Shown one piece after another: positions 1 to 8,668 of a DNA stretch of 64,000 nt. Position numbers and translations under genes: made by a program. The notes beneath the pieces are model-generated. The model made no database searches and had not been told where the DNA came from. It saw nothing but the letters and a program-made list of their open reading frames with translations. This stretch comes from JBBQED01 sp038320345. Its GTDB lineage: Bacteria; Bacteroidota; Bacteroidia; AKYH767-A; OLB10. The stretch covers positions 1 to 64,000 of the forward strand of contig JBBQED010000017.1 in the NCBI GenBank assembly GCA_038320345.1. Reading direction: 5' to 3'. Position 1 is the first letter of the stretch; every line of letters begins with the position of its first letter.

Positions 1-12
1 CCTCCCCCTCGC

Positions 13-48
13 TACCAAAAAAGAAAGGCCTGCTAAATGCAGGCCTTC
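13..48 (-). terminator. Rho-independent terminator of the AT-hook gene
   Basis: Read on the minus strand, the stem AAGGCCTGC / GCAGGCCTT encloses a 5-base loop and is followed by a T-rich run (TCTTTTTT). It lies about 20 bases past the stop codon of the minus-strand gene at 68-625. Confidence 0.8.
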
Positions 49-67
49 TAATTATTAAACAGTTCAA

Positions 68-625
68 TTAACTTTTCTTAAACTCTTTTCCTTTGGAAAT
101 TCTTCCCTCCGGGGTGAGCCATTCATTCAATCCCCAGTACATATTCTTACGATAACCCCCATCTTGGTAGGTTACCAAACGATTTTGACGTTTTAAGGAT
201 GCCAGCAATACTGAAATCTTCTTAGCGAAATCGGTACGATCTTCCTTAGGGAATCTCTTGATTACAGCTTCAACGATGTCTCTGCTGTGAACGAAACGCT
301 TTTTACCTGCTACAAGATCGAACAGTGTTTGAGTTAGATTTCCTTTGTGCGCAACAGTTGAACCTTTCGGTCGACCTCTTTGACGTTTACCTTTCGCCTT
401 TTTTAAAATGCCAGAAACATTCACATTTCCTTTTGCAGGACGTCCACGTTTTTTTGCACCAGCAGAAGTTTTAACAACATCCATCAGGTCCATTTTAGAA
501 GACTTCAGTACTTTGATTGTTTCATCGAGTGCCCTGAGGCTTCTCTCGTAATCTGCTTTCAGCTGCTTTTTTCCAGCCTCAAGTTCTTTAAGAAGTTTCT
601 TTACTCCTTGACTTTGTGTTCCCAT
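68..625 (-). CDS. AT-hook DNA-binding protein with C-terminal winged-helix-like region
   Basis: A basic 185-residue protein with three visible parts. Residues 8-45 form a charged helical segment. Two AT-hook-like GRP cores follow, at residues 58-66 (KKRGRPAKG) and 79-88 (KRQRGRPKGS). Residues 95-165 are a compact region with a helical pattern that resembles a winged helix and ends in a YRKNMYWGL strand. AT-hooks bind the minor groove of AT-rich DNA, so a nucleoid-associated or regulatory role is inferred. I do not recognise a named family. It has its own terminator and an AT-rich upstream region, and appears monocistronic. Confidence 0.7.
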   Translation of the reverse strand: MGTQSQGVKKLLKELEAGKKQLKADYERSLRALDETIKVLKSSKMDLMDVVKTSAGAKKRGRPAKGNVNVSGILKKAKGKRQRGRPKGSTVAHKGNLTQTLFDLVAGKKRFVHSRDIVEAVIKRFPKEDRTDFAKKISVLLASLKRQNRLVTYQDGGYRKNMYWGLNEWLTPEGRISKGKEFKKS

Positions 626-740
626 TTTAATAAGCTTTTAATTCGTTACCCAAAGCAAAGGAAACAATTTTTTCAATTAATACAAATATTCATATAAATA
701 TTATTAGAATTATGACATTAAAATGATGAAAAATGAAAGA

Positions 741-3700
741 CTATGGAGTTAAAATTTCATCAGGAACTTTGGTTTTCTTTTTACGAGTAAAATAATCCTT
801 ATATCTATTCAAAAGTTCTGTTAAGTTATTGAATTCAATCGTATAGAAAACCCCTACTCCTTGTGTATATTCAGAATTCACATTATTGATAAGTGAGTTA
901 TTATTCGAACGGTTAAACGCTTTCAGTCGGATTCGTCCGTCTTTACTCGCTTTCACTTCGACATTAAAATCTCCAACCAGATTACTCGAATTCTGCGTAC
1001 TTGTTCCATTGGAACCAGAAACAGAGGTAGAAGCGTCAACAAGCACTCTATCTTTTAACAATGAGGTAGAAACTTTTACATCCAACTCTTCAGGAGTAAG
1101 ATTACTTTCTTGAGAATAATTCAACTCTACGTTGAACTGATTACTAATTTGCGATGCCCAGTTGCTTAACTGATTACTCAGCATTTCATAGGCATTAGCT
1201 CCCACAGCAGATCCTGAATTTGTAGGTGCTCGGTTGCTCAGCTCAGTTGGTGTGGAGAACTTACGAAGCACCAATAAAGAAACAGCTTGGCGGTATTTTT
1301 CTTCATCAGTATTGATCAAACTCTTGATTTGAGTATCTACAGTAGGATCTACATTCTTTACATCAATATTAAAACCGATAGAAGGATTAAAGAGTTTATC
1401 TGTTAAATTCAATTCTAGTTCAACGGGCACCGATTTTCGATAGGTACTATCCAGAAATAAATCATACAAACTCGTGTTCAATTTGTAAATGGCATCAATT
1501 TTTACATCCGCATTATAAGGATCACCATTCCATCGGATATAGCCACCTTTATCAATGGTGAAAGGTTTATTGATGATATTCTGCATGGTGAAGAGATACT
1601 TTCCACGATCTATTTCAAAACTTCCGAGCATGCGAAAATCTTCTGAAGGACTTACCGACATCGTGAGATTACCATGTCCGTTTCCTTCAATTACATCCCC
1701 AATTTTAGAATCGAAAATCAAATAAATATTAGCATCGTTGGTAACATCAAAATCCATATTGAGTTCAATGCCGCTGAAATCAGGTCCTTCTTCTTTTGCA
1801 ACGTGCGTAGTGGTATCCGATTTATCAATATAGGTAATAAACGAACTTCTGCTAACTTCTTCAGGATTACTTAATGGAATACTTAACTTAGTTCCTGCTT
1901 CTGTTTGAAGTCCTATGTTCATGATGATATATTCCAGATAACCTGAAATGCGGACATTTCCTGATGCATAAGCAGTACCGTAAAACATTTCATTATCGGC
2001 AGGTCCGGTATTCAAGACCTGAGTTTTCTTCGCTTTAATATCGATATCAAAATAAAAATCTTTTAAATGATCATGGTACACTTTTCCATTAATGATAGCC
2101 TGATTTCCTTTAACATCATTCATGATGACATTATTGAATGCAAAAGAATTGTTATTGAGCTCAACATCGGTTGAAAAATTATAAGTGGTTTTAAGATAAT
2201 CTACAATAAAACTTACTTTTTGTAATGTAATTTTTCCAGTAAGTAATGGTTTATTTACTGGACCATCTAGTTTGATATGTCCACTAGCAATTCCACCTAA
2301 ATTTGAAAAAATTCCCTCTAGATAATGATTAAAAGATGATAGATATGTTTTCTGAAGTGTGATATCAAAATTAATTTCATCTTCTTTATCTTTCTTCATC
2401 AGGTACTCTCCAGTAACATGAATATTTTTCACACCACCTCTGGTTACCATTGCATCCACGCTCACCGATCCACGTCTGCTGTTCCATTCTGTTTGCAAAG
2501 TTGCATCACCAATCGTATCTGCAAACCAACGTAGATTATCGACTTGCAATTCCGAGGTGAGGGTTGGCTTTCCAAGGATTCCACTCAAGCGGGCAGATCC
2601 ATTAATCTTACCTCCTACTTCTACATCATATATATCGAGAAAGTCGTTGAACTGCGCTGCTTCGAAATCCTTAAATCCAAGATTCATCACCGATGCTGTG
2701 TCCTTCGCCAGAATTCCATTCAGGTTCAATTGCTGAATTCCACCCGTCAAGTTAAAATTTTCAAAAAGCACTCCTGAGCTATCAATTAAAACCAGATTCT
2801 TTGGATCAATAGTCCACTGCTGTCCTTTTTGCATCAGCTCAATTGGAATAATTCGTATTGAAGTATATCCCGTTTTAAGAAATCCGGTATCAAATTGTAC
2901 TACTGCCTTTGATTTTGTACTGTCTTTACCCGAGAGCGATAGAATAAAACTTGCAGAATCACTTCTGGTTTTACCCATCAGGCGGATATTATCAAAATAA
3001 AGACTATCACTAATTTGAAGATGACCAACGGTTGTATTAAAAATCAATTCATTATTCTTAGTGTTTCCAGAAAGATAAATATTTTTAAATTCCGCCGGAC
3101 TTATATCAATTTGATCGGAGCTCAATAAGAGTGAAATTTTATTATCCAAGGAACTCAACTGACCTTCAATTAAAGTTCCATTAGCAATTTTGATAGAAGG
3201 GAAAAACACATCTGCTAGAGGTTGAGTTCTTTTTGTTGTTACTTTAAACGTTAGATCCTGACTAGGTGGTAATTTTTTCTGATTGTTGACAATGGCAGGA
3301 AAATATTTCGACAAAATCAATTTAGAAGAATTCACTAGATCTTTGATTGAAAAATATCCTGTAACCTGTGCATCTACAATATCAGATTGCAAAACAATGG
3401 ATCGTTTAATATCACGATGCGCCTGTATAAAGATGCGGTCTGATTTAATTTCTTTTCCGGCTTCCTGATAATTAGCATCATCGATTTGAATAGTTCCTTC
3501 TGCATTGTCGATATCATTACCTACCAAATTGATACTAATTTCTGCTACCATATTTGCACTGGTGTCGCGGTCGAGTAAATTCAACTTTGTCAAATGCGCC
3601 TGATAAATAGAGGAAGTAAAATTATAGACTGGTAATTTATTTCGCAGATCAATATCTCCAGCAAAATTCAGATCCAGATTAGGATCATTAATGGTAAGTT

Positions 3701-5153
3701 CACCGTTAAATAATTTCTTAGCAAAATGTCCGTTCAAATGAATACCACTGTAATTATATCCTCTGAATTGTAACTTACTGGCATTACCTTCCAAATTAGC
3801 CTGTAGATTTTCCATCTTAAAGCCTTGACCTTTCAAATTGGCTTTTGCACTTACTCTTCCTAAATCAGGTTGTAACTTAAAAAACTTACCTAAATCAAAA
3901 TCAAACAAACTCAAATTTCCACTGTAATTGGTATGCTTATCATCTTCAGCAATTTTCAAGTTGATATCGGATGAAATATACCCCAAGCTAGTGGTTGTAT
4001 TTCCGTAGGCTACAAAGTCTTTGTAAAATCCGTTGAACTTGCCTTTAAACTGAACCACGCCGAGCTCCTCCAGATTCGCTGGGAGTTCAATTTTCTCATG
4101 ACTACTAAAAGGGAATGCCGGAATAGTTTCAATATCTTTCTTTAGCAATGAAAGCTGATCAACACCGATTTCCATATAGGTCTCATCAAAATTGGGAAGT
4201 CCTGTCATGTTTACACTTCCTTTAAATTTAGTAGTGGGAGTGTATACAATTTCGAGATTCTTCGCTTTAAATCGATCAACTGTGCCTCGTGCTTCGCCTT
4301 TGAAAGAAAAAGAGCGATCGAGCCCGATGAGTTCACTGGAGAAAAATGCAAGATCATGGAAAGAGATTTTACTCTCATCAAATTTACCGTTCCAATTCAC
4401 CTTGGTGATGAAATCTTCAAAGGCTGATAAATCATCGTAATTAAACTGAATAGAAGTATGAATATCACTTTCCGGCGAAACAATTCTCATTGCTTCAAAT
4501 TTCATCAACAGCGGTTCTATTCGTGCTTTAGTAGAAAGATCTTTTAATACAAATCCACTTTTTTCGATGAAAGATAAACTAGCAAGATTGAAATTGAGGG
4601 TATCCGCTTCCGGTTCCAAATCTTCAATTTTCACATTGAGATGACTCAGATAAAGATCATCCCAATCGATAATAGGAGTGCTATCAGAATATTTCAGATC
4701 CCGATAACTAAATGTATTATCAACCATCCTGATATTCTTGACTCTTATTTTCCAAGGCTTAGAAGTTGTTGTATCCTTACCAGATCCTGAAAAATAATCA
4801 ATGATAAAATCCAAGTTGTATGCTCTTGGATCCTTATATTTTTTAATTCCGATCCTTGCTTTGTTGAGCGTAGCTTCTGCAATCGTTATCCTCTGTTGCT
4901 TATAACTGAATTGACTAAATGTTACGATCAATTCGGGAGCATAAATCAGAGTATCGTGTTGGAGATCTTCGATATATAAACCTTCCAAAGAGAGACTTCT
5001 GAAGAGTTTAATATCTACTGCATCAATAGAAACTTTCGTTTTCAGCTCCGAACTCAAGTAGTTGGTGACCCTTTGAACCACCCATGTTTGCACTGCAGGA
5101 ACCTTGATCACCAGCCTAAATGCCACAATGCCCAGCAAAACCAGGCCTAGCAA
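741..5153 (-). CDS. TamB-like translocation/assembly module protein (DUF490 family)
   Basis: A 1470-residue protein with an N-terminal hydrophobic anchor, a long body of repetitive beta-strand segments of the AsmA/TamB type, and a C-terminal TamB-like domain (about residues 1040-1440) rich in phrases such as GNGHGNLTMSV and RGKYLFTMQ. TamB-class proteins bridge the inner and outer membranes and are implicated in lipid transport or outer-membrane protein assembly. There is no ATG start. The first usable codon here is TTG at 5153, but the frame stays open to a stop at 5202-5204 and adds a basic segment (KRLRN) before the hydrophobic stretch, as expected for a signal anchor. The true start may therefore be a further upstream non-ATG codon. 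It is divergent from tsaD. Confidence 0.85.
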   Translation of the reverse strand: MLGLVLLGIVAFRLVIKVPAVQTWVVQRVTNYLSSELKTKVSIDAVDIKLFRSLSLEGLYIEDLQHDTLIYAPELIVTFSQFSYKQQRITIAEATLNKARIGIKKYKDPRAYNLDFIIDYFSGSGKDTTTSKPWKIRVKNIRMVDNTFSYRDLKYSDSTPIIDWDDLYLSHLNVKIEDLEPEADTLNFNLASLSFIEKSGFVLKDLSTKARIEPLLMKFEAMRIVSPESDIHTSIQFNYDDLSAFEDFITKVNWNGKFDESKISFHDLAFFSSELIGLDRSFSFKGEARGTVDRFKAKNLEIVYTPTTKFKGSVNMTGLPNFDETYMEIGVDQLSLLKKDIETIPAFPFSSHEKIELPANLEELGVVQFKGKFNGFYKDFVAYGNTTTSLGYISSDINLKIAEDDKHTNYSGNLSLFDFDLGKFFKLQPDLGRVSAKANLKGQGFKMENLQANLEGNASKLQFRGYNYSGIHLNGHFAKKLFNGELTINDPNLDLNFAGDIDLRNKLPVYNFTSSIYQAHLTKLNLLDRDTSANMVAEISINLVGNDIDNAEGTIQIDDANYQEAGKEIKSDRIFIQAHRDIKRSIVLQSDIVDAQVTGYFSIKDLVNSSKLILSKYFPAIVNNQKKLPPSQDLTFKVTTKRTQPLADVFFPSIKIANGTLIEGQLSSLDNKISLLLSSDQIDISPAEFKNIYLSGNTKNNELIFNTTVGHLQISDSLYFDNIRLMGKTRSDSASFILSLSGKDSTKSKAVVQFDTGFLKTGYTSIRIIPIELMQKGQQWTIDPKNLVLIDSSGVLFENFNLTGGIQQLNLNGILAKDTASVMNLGFKDFEAAQFNDFLDIYDVEVGGKINGSARLSGILGKPTLTSELQVDNLRWFADTIGDATLQTEWNSRRGSVSVDAMVTRGGVKNIHVTGEYLMKKDKEDEINFDITLQKTYLSSFNHYLEGIFSNLGGIASGHIKLDGPVNKPLLTGKITLQKVSFIVDYLKTTYNFSTDVELNNNSFAFNNVIMNDVKGNQAIINGKVYHDHLKDFYFDIDIKAKKTQVLNTGPADNEMFYGTAYASGNVRISGYLEYIIMNIGLQTEAGTKLSIPLSNPEEVSRSSFITYIDKSDTTTHVAKEEGPDFSGIELNMDFDVTNDANIYLIFDSKIGDVIEGNGHGNLTMSVSPSEDFRMLGSFEIDRGKYLFTMQNIINKPFTIDKGGYIRWNGDPYNADVKIDAIYKLNTSLYDLFLDSTYRKSVPVELELNLTDKLFNPSIGFNIDVKNVDPTVDTQIKSLINTDEEKYRQAVSLLVLRKFSTPTELSNRAPTNSGSAVGANAYEMLSNQLSNWASQISNQFNVELNYSQESNLTPEELDVKVSTSLLKDRVLVDASTSVSGSNGTSTQNSSNLVGDFNVEVKASKDGRIRLKAFNRSNNNSLINNVNSEYTQGVGVFYTIEFNNLTELLNRYKDYFTRKKKTKVPDEILTP

Positions 5154-5288
5154 AATGAAGAATATGTTACGCAGCCGTTTGATGATCAGTTCGTTTGTGT
5201 ATTAACGCAAGAAAACGTTAAATTGATTTAATAAAGGTGAAAAAATAAAAACTGCAATCATCTGTTCTGGTAACTTTACACGGTTCTT

Positions 5289-6311
5289 ATGAACAAACCG
5301 GTGTACATATTAGGAATTGAATCTTCCTGCGACGAGACTTCTGCAGCAGTTAGTTGCGATGACAAGATTCTTGCCAACATAATTGCAGGGCAGTTGGTGC
5401 ATGAACCCTATGGTGGTGTTGTTCCTGAACTGGCTTCCAGGGCTCATCAACAGCAAATTATTCCCGTTGTTGATGCTGCATTGAAGGAAGCAAAGGTATC
5501 TAAATCCGCTCTACAGGCGATTGCCTTTACACGTGGTCCTGGATTGATCGGTTCACTACTTGTAGGCACCTCTTTTGCCAAGTCGATGGCTCTGGCATTA
5601 GACATCCCCCTGATTGAAGTCAACCATATGCAGGCACATGTAATTGCTAACTTTGCCTCCCGTCCCAATCAGGATTTCACTCCACCTTCATTTCCATTCA
5701 TCTGTTTAACAGTTTCTGGAGGACATACGCAGTTAGTGAGAGTTGAGGGATTTAATAAGATGGAAGTGATTGGTCAAACTCGTGATGATGCTGCTGGTGA
5801 AGCTTTCGATAAAGTTGCGAAAATGCTCGGTCTCCCTTATCCCGGCGGACCACAAGTAGATCAATTGGCTGCTTTGGGTAATCCAAATCTCTTTCCATTT
5901 CCGCATGCTCCTATGCCCGACCTCGATTACAGTTTTAGTGGGTTAAAAACTTCAGTCTTATATTTTCTCCAGAAACAAAAGAAGGCTGATCCAGATTTTT
6001 TAGCTAGCAATATGGAGGATGTTTGTGCTTCAGTGCAAAAAACTATCATCGGGATTCTCCTTCATCAGCTCGAAAAAGCAGTAAAAGAAACGGGCATTTA
6101 CACTGTAGCGCTTGCTGGTGGTGTATCAGCTAATTCAGGGTTACGAAATGCGATTAAAGCAAAAGAAGCAAAAGGCTGGAAAGTACATATTCCCGACTTT
6201 GAATATTGCACTGACAATGCAGGAATGATAGCATTATCAGGCTATCACCAATTTCTAGCTGGAAACTTTGCCCCAATGGATATTGCACCGATTGCACGAT
6301 ACCCTTTTTGA
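5289..6311 (+). CDS. tsaD: tRNA N6-adenosine threonylcarbamoyltransferase TsaD
   Basis: TsaD (Kae1/Qri7 family) transfers the threonylcarbamoyl group from threonylcarbamoyl-AMP to A37 of ANN-decoding tRNAs, working with TsaB and TsaE in the cytoplasm. The 340-residue length is typical. The protein starts with the family signature GIESSCDETSAA (residues 9-20). The metal-binding histidines are at H113 and H117 (NHMQAH). The phosphate-loop motif SGGHTQLV is at 143-150, and the C-terminal metal aspartate sits in CTDNAGMIA. A TAACTTTA box at 5271-5278, close to the Bacteroidota -7 consensus, lies 10 bases before the ATG. It is divergent from the TamB-like gene. Confidence 0.97.
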   Translation: MNKPVYILGIESSCDETSAAVSCDDKILANIIAGQLVHEPYGGVVPELASRAHQQQIIPVVDAALKEAKVSKSALQAIAFTRGPGLIGSLLVGTSFAKSMALALDIPLIEVNHMQAHVIANFASRPNQDFTPPSFPFICLTVSGGHTQLVRVEGFNKMEVIGQTRDDAAGEAFDKVAKMLGLPYPGGPQVDQLAALGNPNLFPFPHAPMPDLDYSFSGLKTSVLYFLQKQKKADPDFLASNMEDVCASVQKTIIGILLHQLEKAVKETGIYTVALAGGVSANSGLRNAIKAKEAKGWKVHIPDFEYCTDNAGMIALSGYHQFLAGNFAPMDIAPIARYPF

Positions 6312-6446
6312 TCCACCATCACCTGTTGAAAAAGCCGGACTACAGGACGTCGGTCAACTCTCCCCTTTTGTTAGATTCGTTGAATAATCTTAAACAGTTC
6401 ATTTGACTGTAACGATTGAACATAACCGAAACACTACACAATAACT

Positions 6447-7349
6447 ATGGAAAACAAACAGGAGAACACGAAGAGTAACGGCACAAACAAGCTTTTGCTC
6501 ATTCTGCTCATTGCATCATTAGGACTCAATGCGTATCTATTTACAAGCAAATCAAGCATGCAGGATAGTTATAAAATTGAAAAAGACAGCCTGATCACTG
6601 CGAGAGTAGATGTTGAGAAAGAACTCACTGATACTTATACCGAACTGAATCAGTATAAAGGCATCAATGCTAACCTTGATAGCCTACTTTCAGAAGCCAA
6701 TGGAAAAGTAGATGAACAAAAAGCAAGAATTGAAAAGTTGATTCGCAAAGAAGGAAACTCGAGTACTCTAAATAAAAAGTTAAAAGCCGAACTCGAAGAA
6801 TTGAAGAAGCTACGTGATCAATACTTAGAGAGAATTGATGCCTTATTAGTAGAAAATGATCGTCTCAAAAAAGAAAAAGATGAGCTTTCAGGCACTGTAG
6901 ATAATTTAACGAAAAATTTAGAAAACACAGTAACAACGGCTTCTGTTCTCCGGTCGGAATACATGAAAGTAAATGCATATAAAAAACGTAGTAATGATAA
7001 ATACAGCACTACGGCGATGGCGAAACGCACCAATAAAATAGAAACTTGTTTTACTGTACTTGAAAATAAAATTGCGAAATCTGGGAGCAAAATGATGTAT
7101 CTCCGAATCATCGAGCCAGGTGGGAAAGTTCTAGGTAATCGCAGTGAAGGAAGCAGTACCTTCCGAAAAGCAGGATCTAGCGAAGAATTGCAATTTACTA
7201 CTTCGAAAGAAATCGATTACAAAAATGATAAGCAAGATGAATGTATAACGTGGGAAGAGCAGGATAGAGTTTTTACGTCTGGCACCTATTTGATTGAAGT
7301 ATATATCGACGGCAACTTAAGTTCAATGAGTTCTTACACCCTCCGATAA
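6447..7349 (+). CDS. Membrane-anchored coiled-coil protein, function unknown
   Basis: A 300-residue protein. It has a short hydrophilic N-terminus, one membrane segment (about residues 15-33, LLLILLIASLGLNAYLF), a long heptad-like coiled coil (about 40-165, rich in E, K and L), and a compact beta-rich C-terminal domain (about 190-300) containing CFTVLENKIA and MMYLRIIEPGG. I recall similar TM/coiled-coil/beta proteins as widespread in Bacteroidota and often loosely labelled as SMC-like, with no established function. The topology suggests the coiled coil and C-terminal domain lie in the periplasm. It follows tsaD by 135 bases and ends at a strong terminator. Confidence 0.75.
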   Translation: MENKQENTKSNGTNKLLLILLIASLGLNAYLFTSKSSMQDSYKIEKDSLITARVDVEKELTDTYTELNQYKGINANLDSLLSEANGKVDEQKARIEKLIRKEGNSSTLNKKLKAELEELKKLRDQYLERIDALLVENDRLKKEKDELSGTVDNLTKNLENTVTTASVLRSEYMKVNAYKKRSNDKYSTTAMAKRTNKIETCFTVLENKIAKSGSKMMYLRIIEPGGKVLGNRSEGSSTFRKAGSSEELQFTTSKEIDYKNDKQDECITWEEQDRVFTSGTYLIEVYIDGNLSSMSSYTLR

Positions 7350-7365
7350 ATTAAAACAAAATCTA

Positions 7366-7401
7366 AAATCCCTCTTTCGTTAATGAAAGAGGGATTTTTT
7401 T
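7366..7401 (+). terminator. Bidirectional Rho-independent terminator
   Basis: The perfect stem AAATCCCTCTTTC / GAAAGAGGGATTT has a short loop, with a T-run on the plus strand and a matching A-run upstream. It lies between the convergent coiled-coil gene and the rRNA methyltransferase gene and can serve both. Confidence 0.88.
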
Positions 7402-7430
7402 ATGGTTGATCATTTTAAAAGAAACAGTGA

Positions 7431-8618
7431 TTAACGAATTAAACGTGCGGCAAATAAAGTATCAGCGCCGAACTTTGTCCCTTGAAATAAATTCATAACC
7501 TCACATTTCAATCCAAGTTCTTTTTCTGCATACTCAACAATCGCCTCATTTTCTGCATGAAATACAGAGCAAGTAGAATAAATTAAAGGTTTGCCCGGTT
7601 TAAGCAATTCGTTAACATTACGAAGTATGGCTTGCTGAATCGTGGTATACTTTAAGAGATCCTCCTTTTTGAAAATCTGGATCTGCTCGGGACTCCTCGA
7701 CCATGTACCTGAACCTGTGCAGGGAACATCAGCGATGATCCCATCTAAAGAACCTGATGGAATAGATGAAGGTGGAGATACACTTAGATCAGCTACAAAC
7801 GAACTTTCGGTACGAAGCCCTGTCTTACGAAAACGTTCTCGAAGGTTAGTCAAGATGCTCTCCCGGTTATCACTAACGGTGAGGCGTACCGAAGATTCCA
7901 TACTCTTCAGCAAAAGACTTTTCCCTCCTGATGCAGCGCAGCAATCGTACCAGTGCTCGTTAGTTTTCGGATGATATAACGAACCTGTTTGTTGAGAAGA
8001 TAAATCCTGTACTTCCGCCCAACCTTTGAGCATAAAATCAAGTGTATGTAGTGCCGCTTGTGGAGCAACGGACAAAGCATCTGGAAAATCTTGTAGTTCA
8101 CTATAAGGAATTGCTGCTTTATTAAGTTGTTCGAGAATTGCAGCTTTCTTTCCACGTTGCAATCTTAACCAAACTTTTGGCTGAACTAATAATCCTTGTT
8201 CAAATACAGGTAAATCTAATAGTTGACTTATTAGATCAGCAAATGGAAATATTTTACTGAAATCAAATGCAGGAAAAGCTGCTTTCACCAATGACATCTT
8301 TTCGGCGCTTGGTAATTTTATATGATGGAAATTAATCTCAGGAAGTGCGCTAGACATAATTTCTGAGAGCTGATCATTTTCTGTATGCGATAAGAAAAAA
8401 GAAACTAGTAAGCGCTGTTCATCGGTCATACTTACCAAAGAGTTTCCTGGTCGGTACCAGCAATAAACTAATTCGCGCATCCATCTGCGATCTCTTGCTC
8501 CCATCTGCTTCCTTGAACGAAATTGTTCTTTCAGATACAAATGTAAAGGGGTCTCAAAAGCATAGCCCCGACATAAAGTCAGGGCCTGCATTACTAAATA
8601 CTGTGCTGAAATTGCCAA
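7431..8618 (-). CDS. RsmB/NOP-family RNA (cytosine-C5) methyltransferase
   Basis: A SAM-dependent m5C RNA methyltransferase, most likely acting on 16S rRNA. The SAM-binding motif I is DCCAASGGKSL (residues 225-235). The two family cysteines are in DVPCTGSG (C300) and YSTCSV (C350); in this family the TC-motif cysteine is the nucleophile and the PC-motif cysteine helps product release. The N-terminal 140 residues are helical and may be the NusB-like RNA-binding domain of RsmB. At 395 residues it is a little shorter than E. coli RsmB (429), so the exact target cytosine is uncertain. It starts 50 bases after the parC stop and may be the third gene of a parE-parC operon. Confidence 0.88.
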   Translation of the reverse strand: MAISAQYLVMQALTLCRGYAFETPLHLYLKEQFRSRKQMGARDRRWMRELVYCWYRPGNSLVSMTDEQRLLVSFFLSHTENDQLSEIMSSALPEINFHHIKLPSAEKMSLVKAAFPAFDFSKIFPFADLISQLLDLPVFEQGLLVQPKVWLRLQRGKKAAILEQLNKAAIPYSELQDFPDALSVAPQAALHTLDFMLKGWAEVQDLSSQQTGSLYHPKTNEHWYDCCAASGGKSLLLKSMESSVRLTVSDNRESILTNLRERFRKTGLRTESSFVADLSVSPPSSIPSGSLDGIIADVPCTGSGTWSRSPEQIQIFKKEDLLKYTTIQQAILRNVNELLKPGKPLIYSTCSVFHAENEAIVEYAEKELGLKCEVMNLFQGTKFGADTLFAARLIR

Positions 8619-8668
8619 ATCCGATTAATTATCAAGGTTTATTTTAGTCGATTCAGGAGGAATGTGAA

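Noticed and set aside
849..856. ACCCCTAC matching the sigma-block element
   Set aside because: It lies deep inside the TamB-like coding sequence, lacks the T-run and full 11-base match, and is likely chance.
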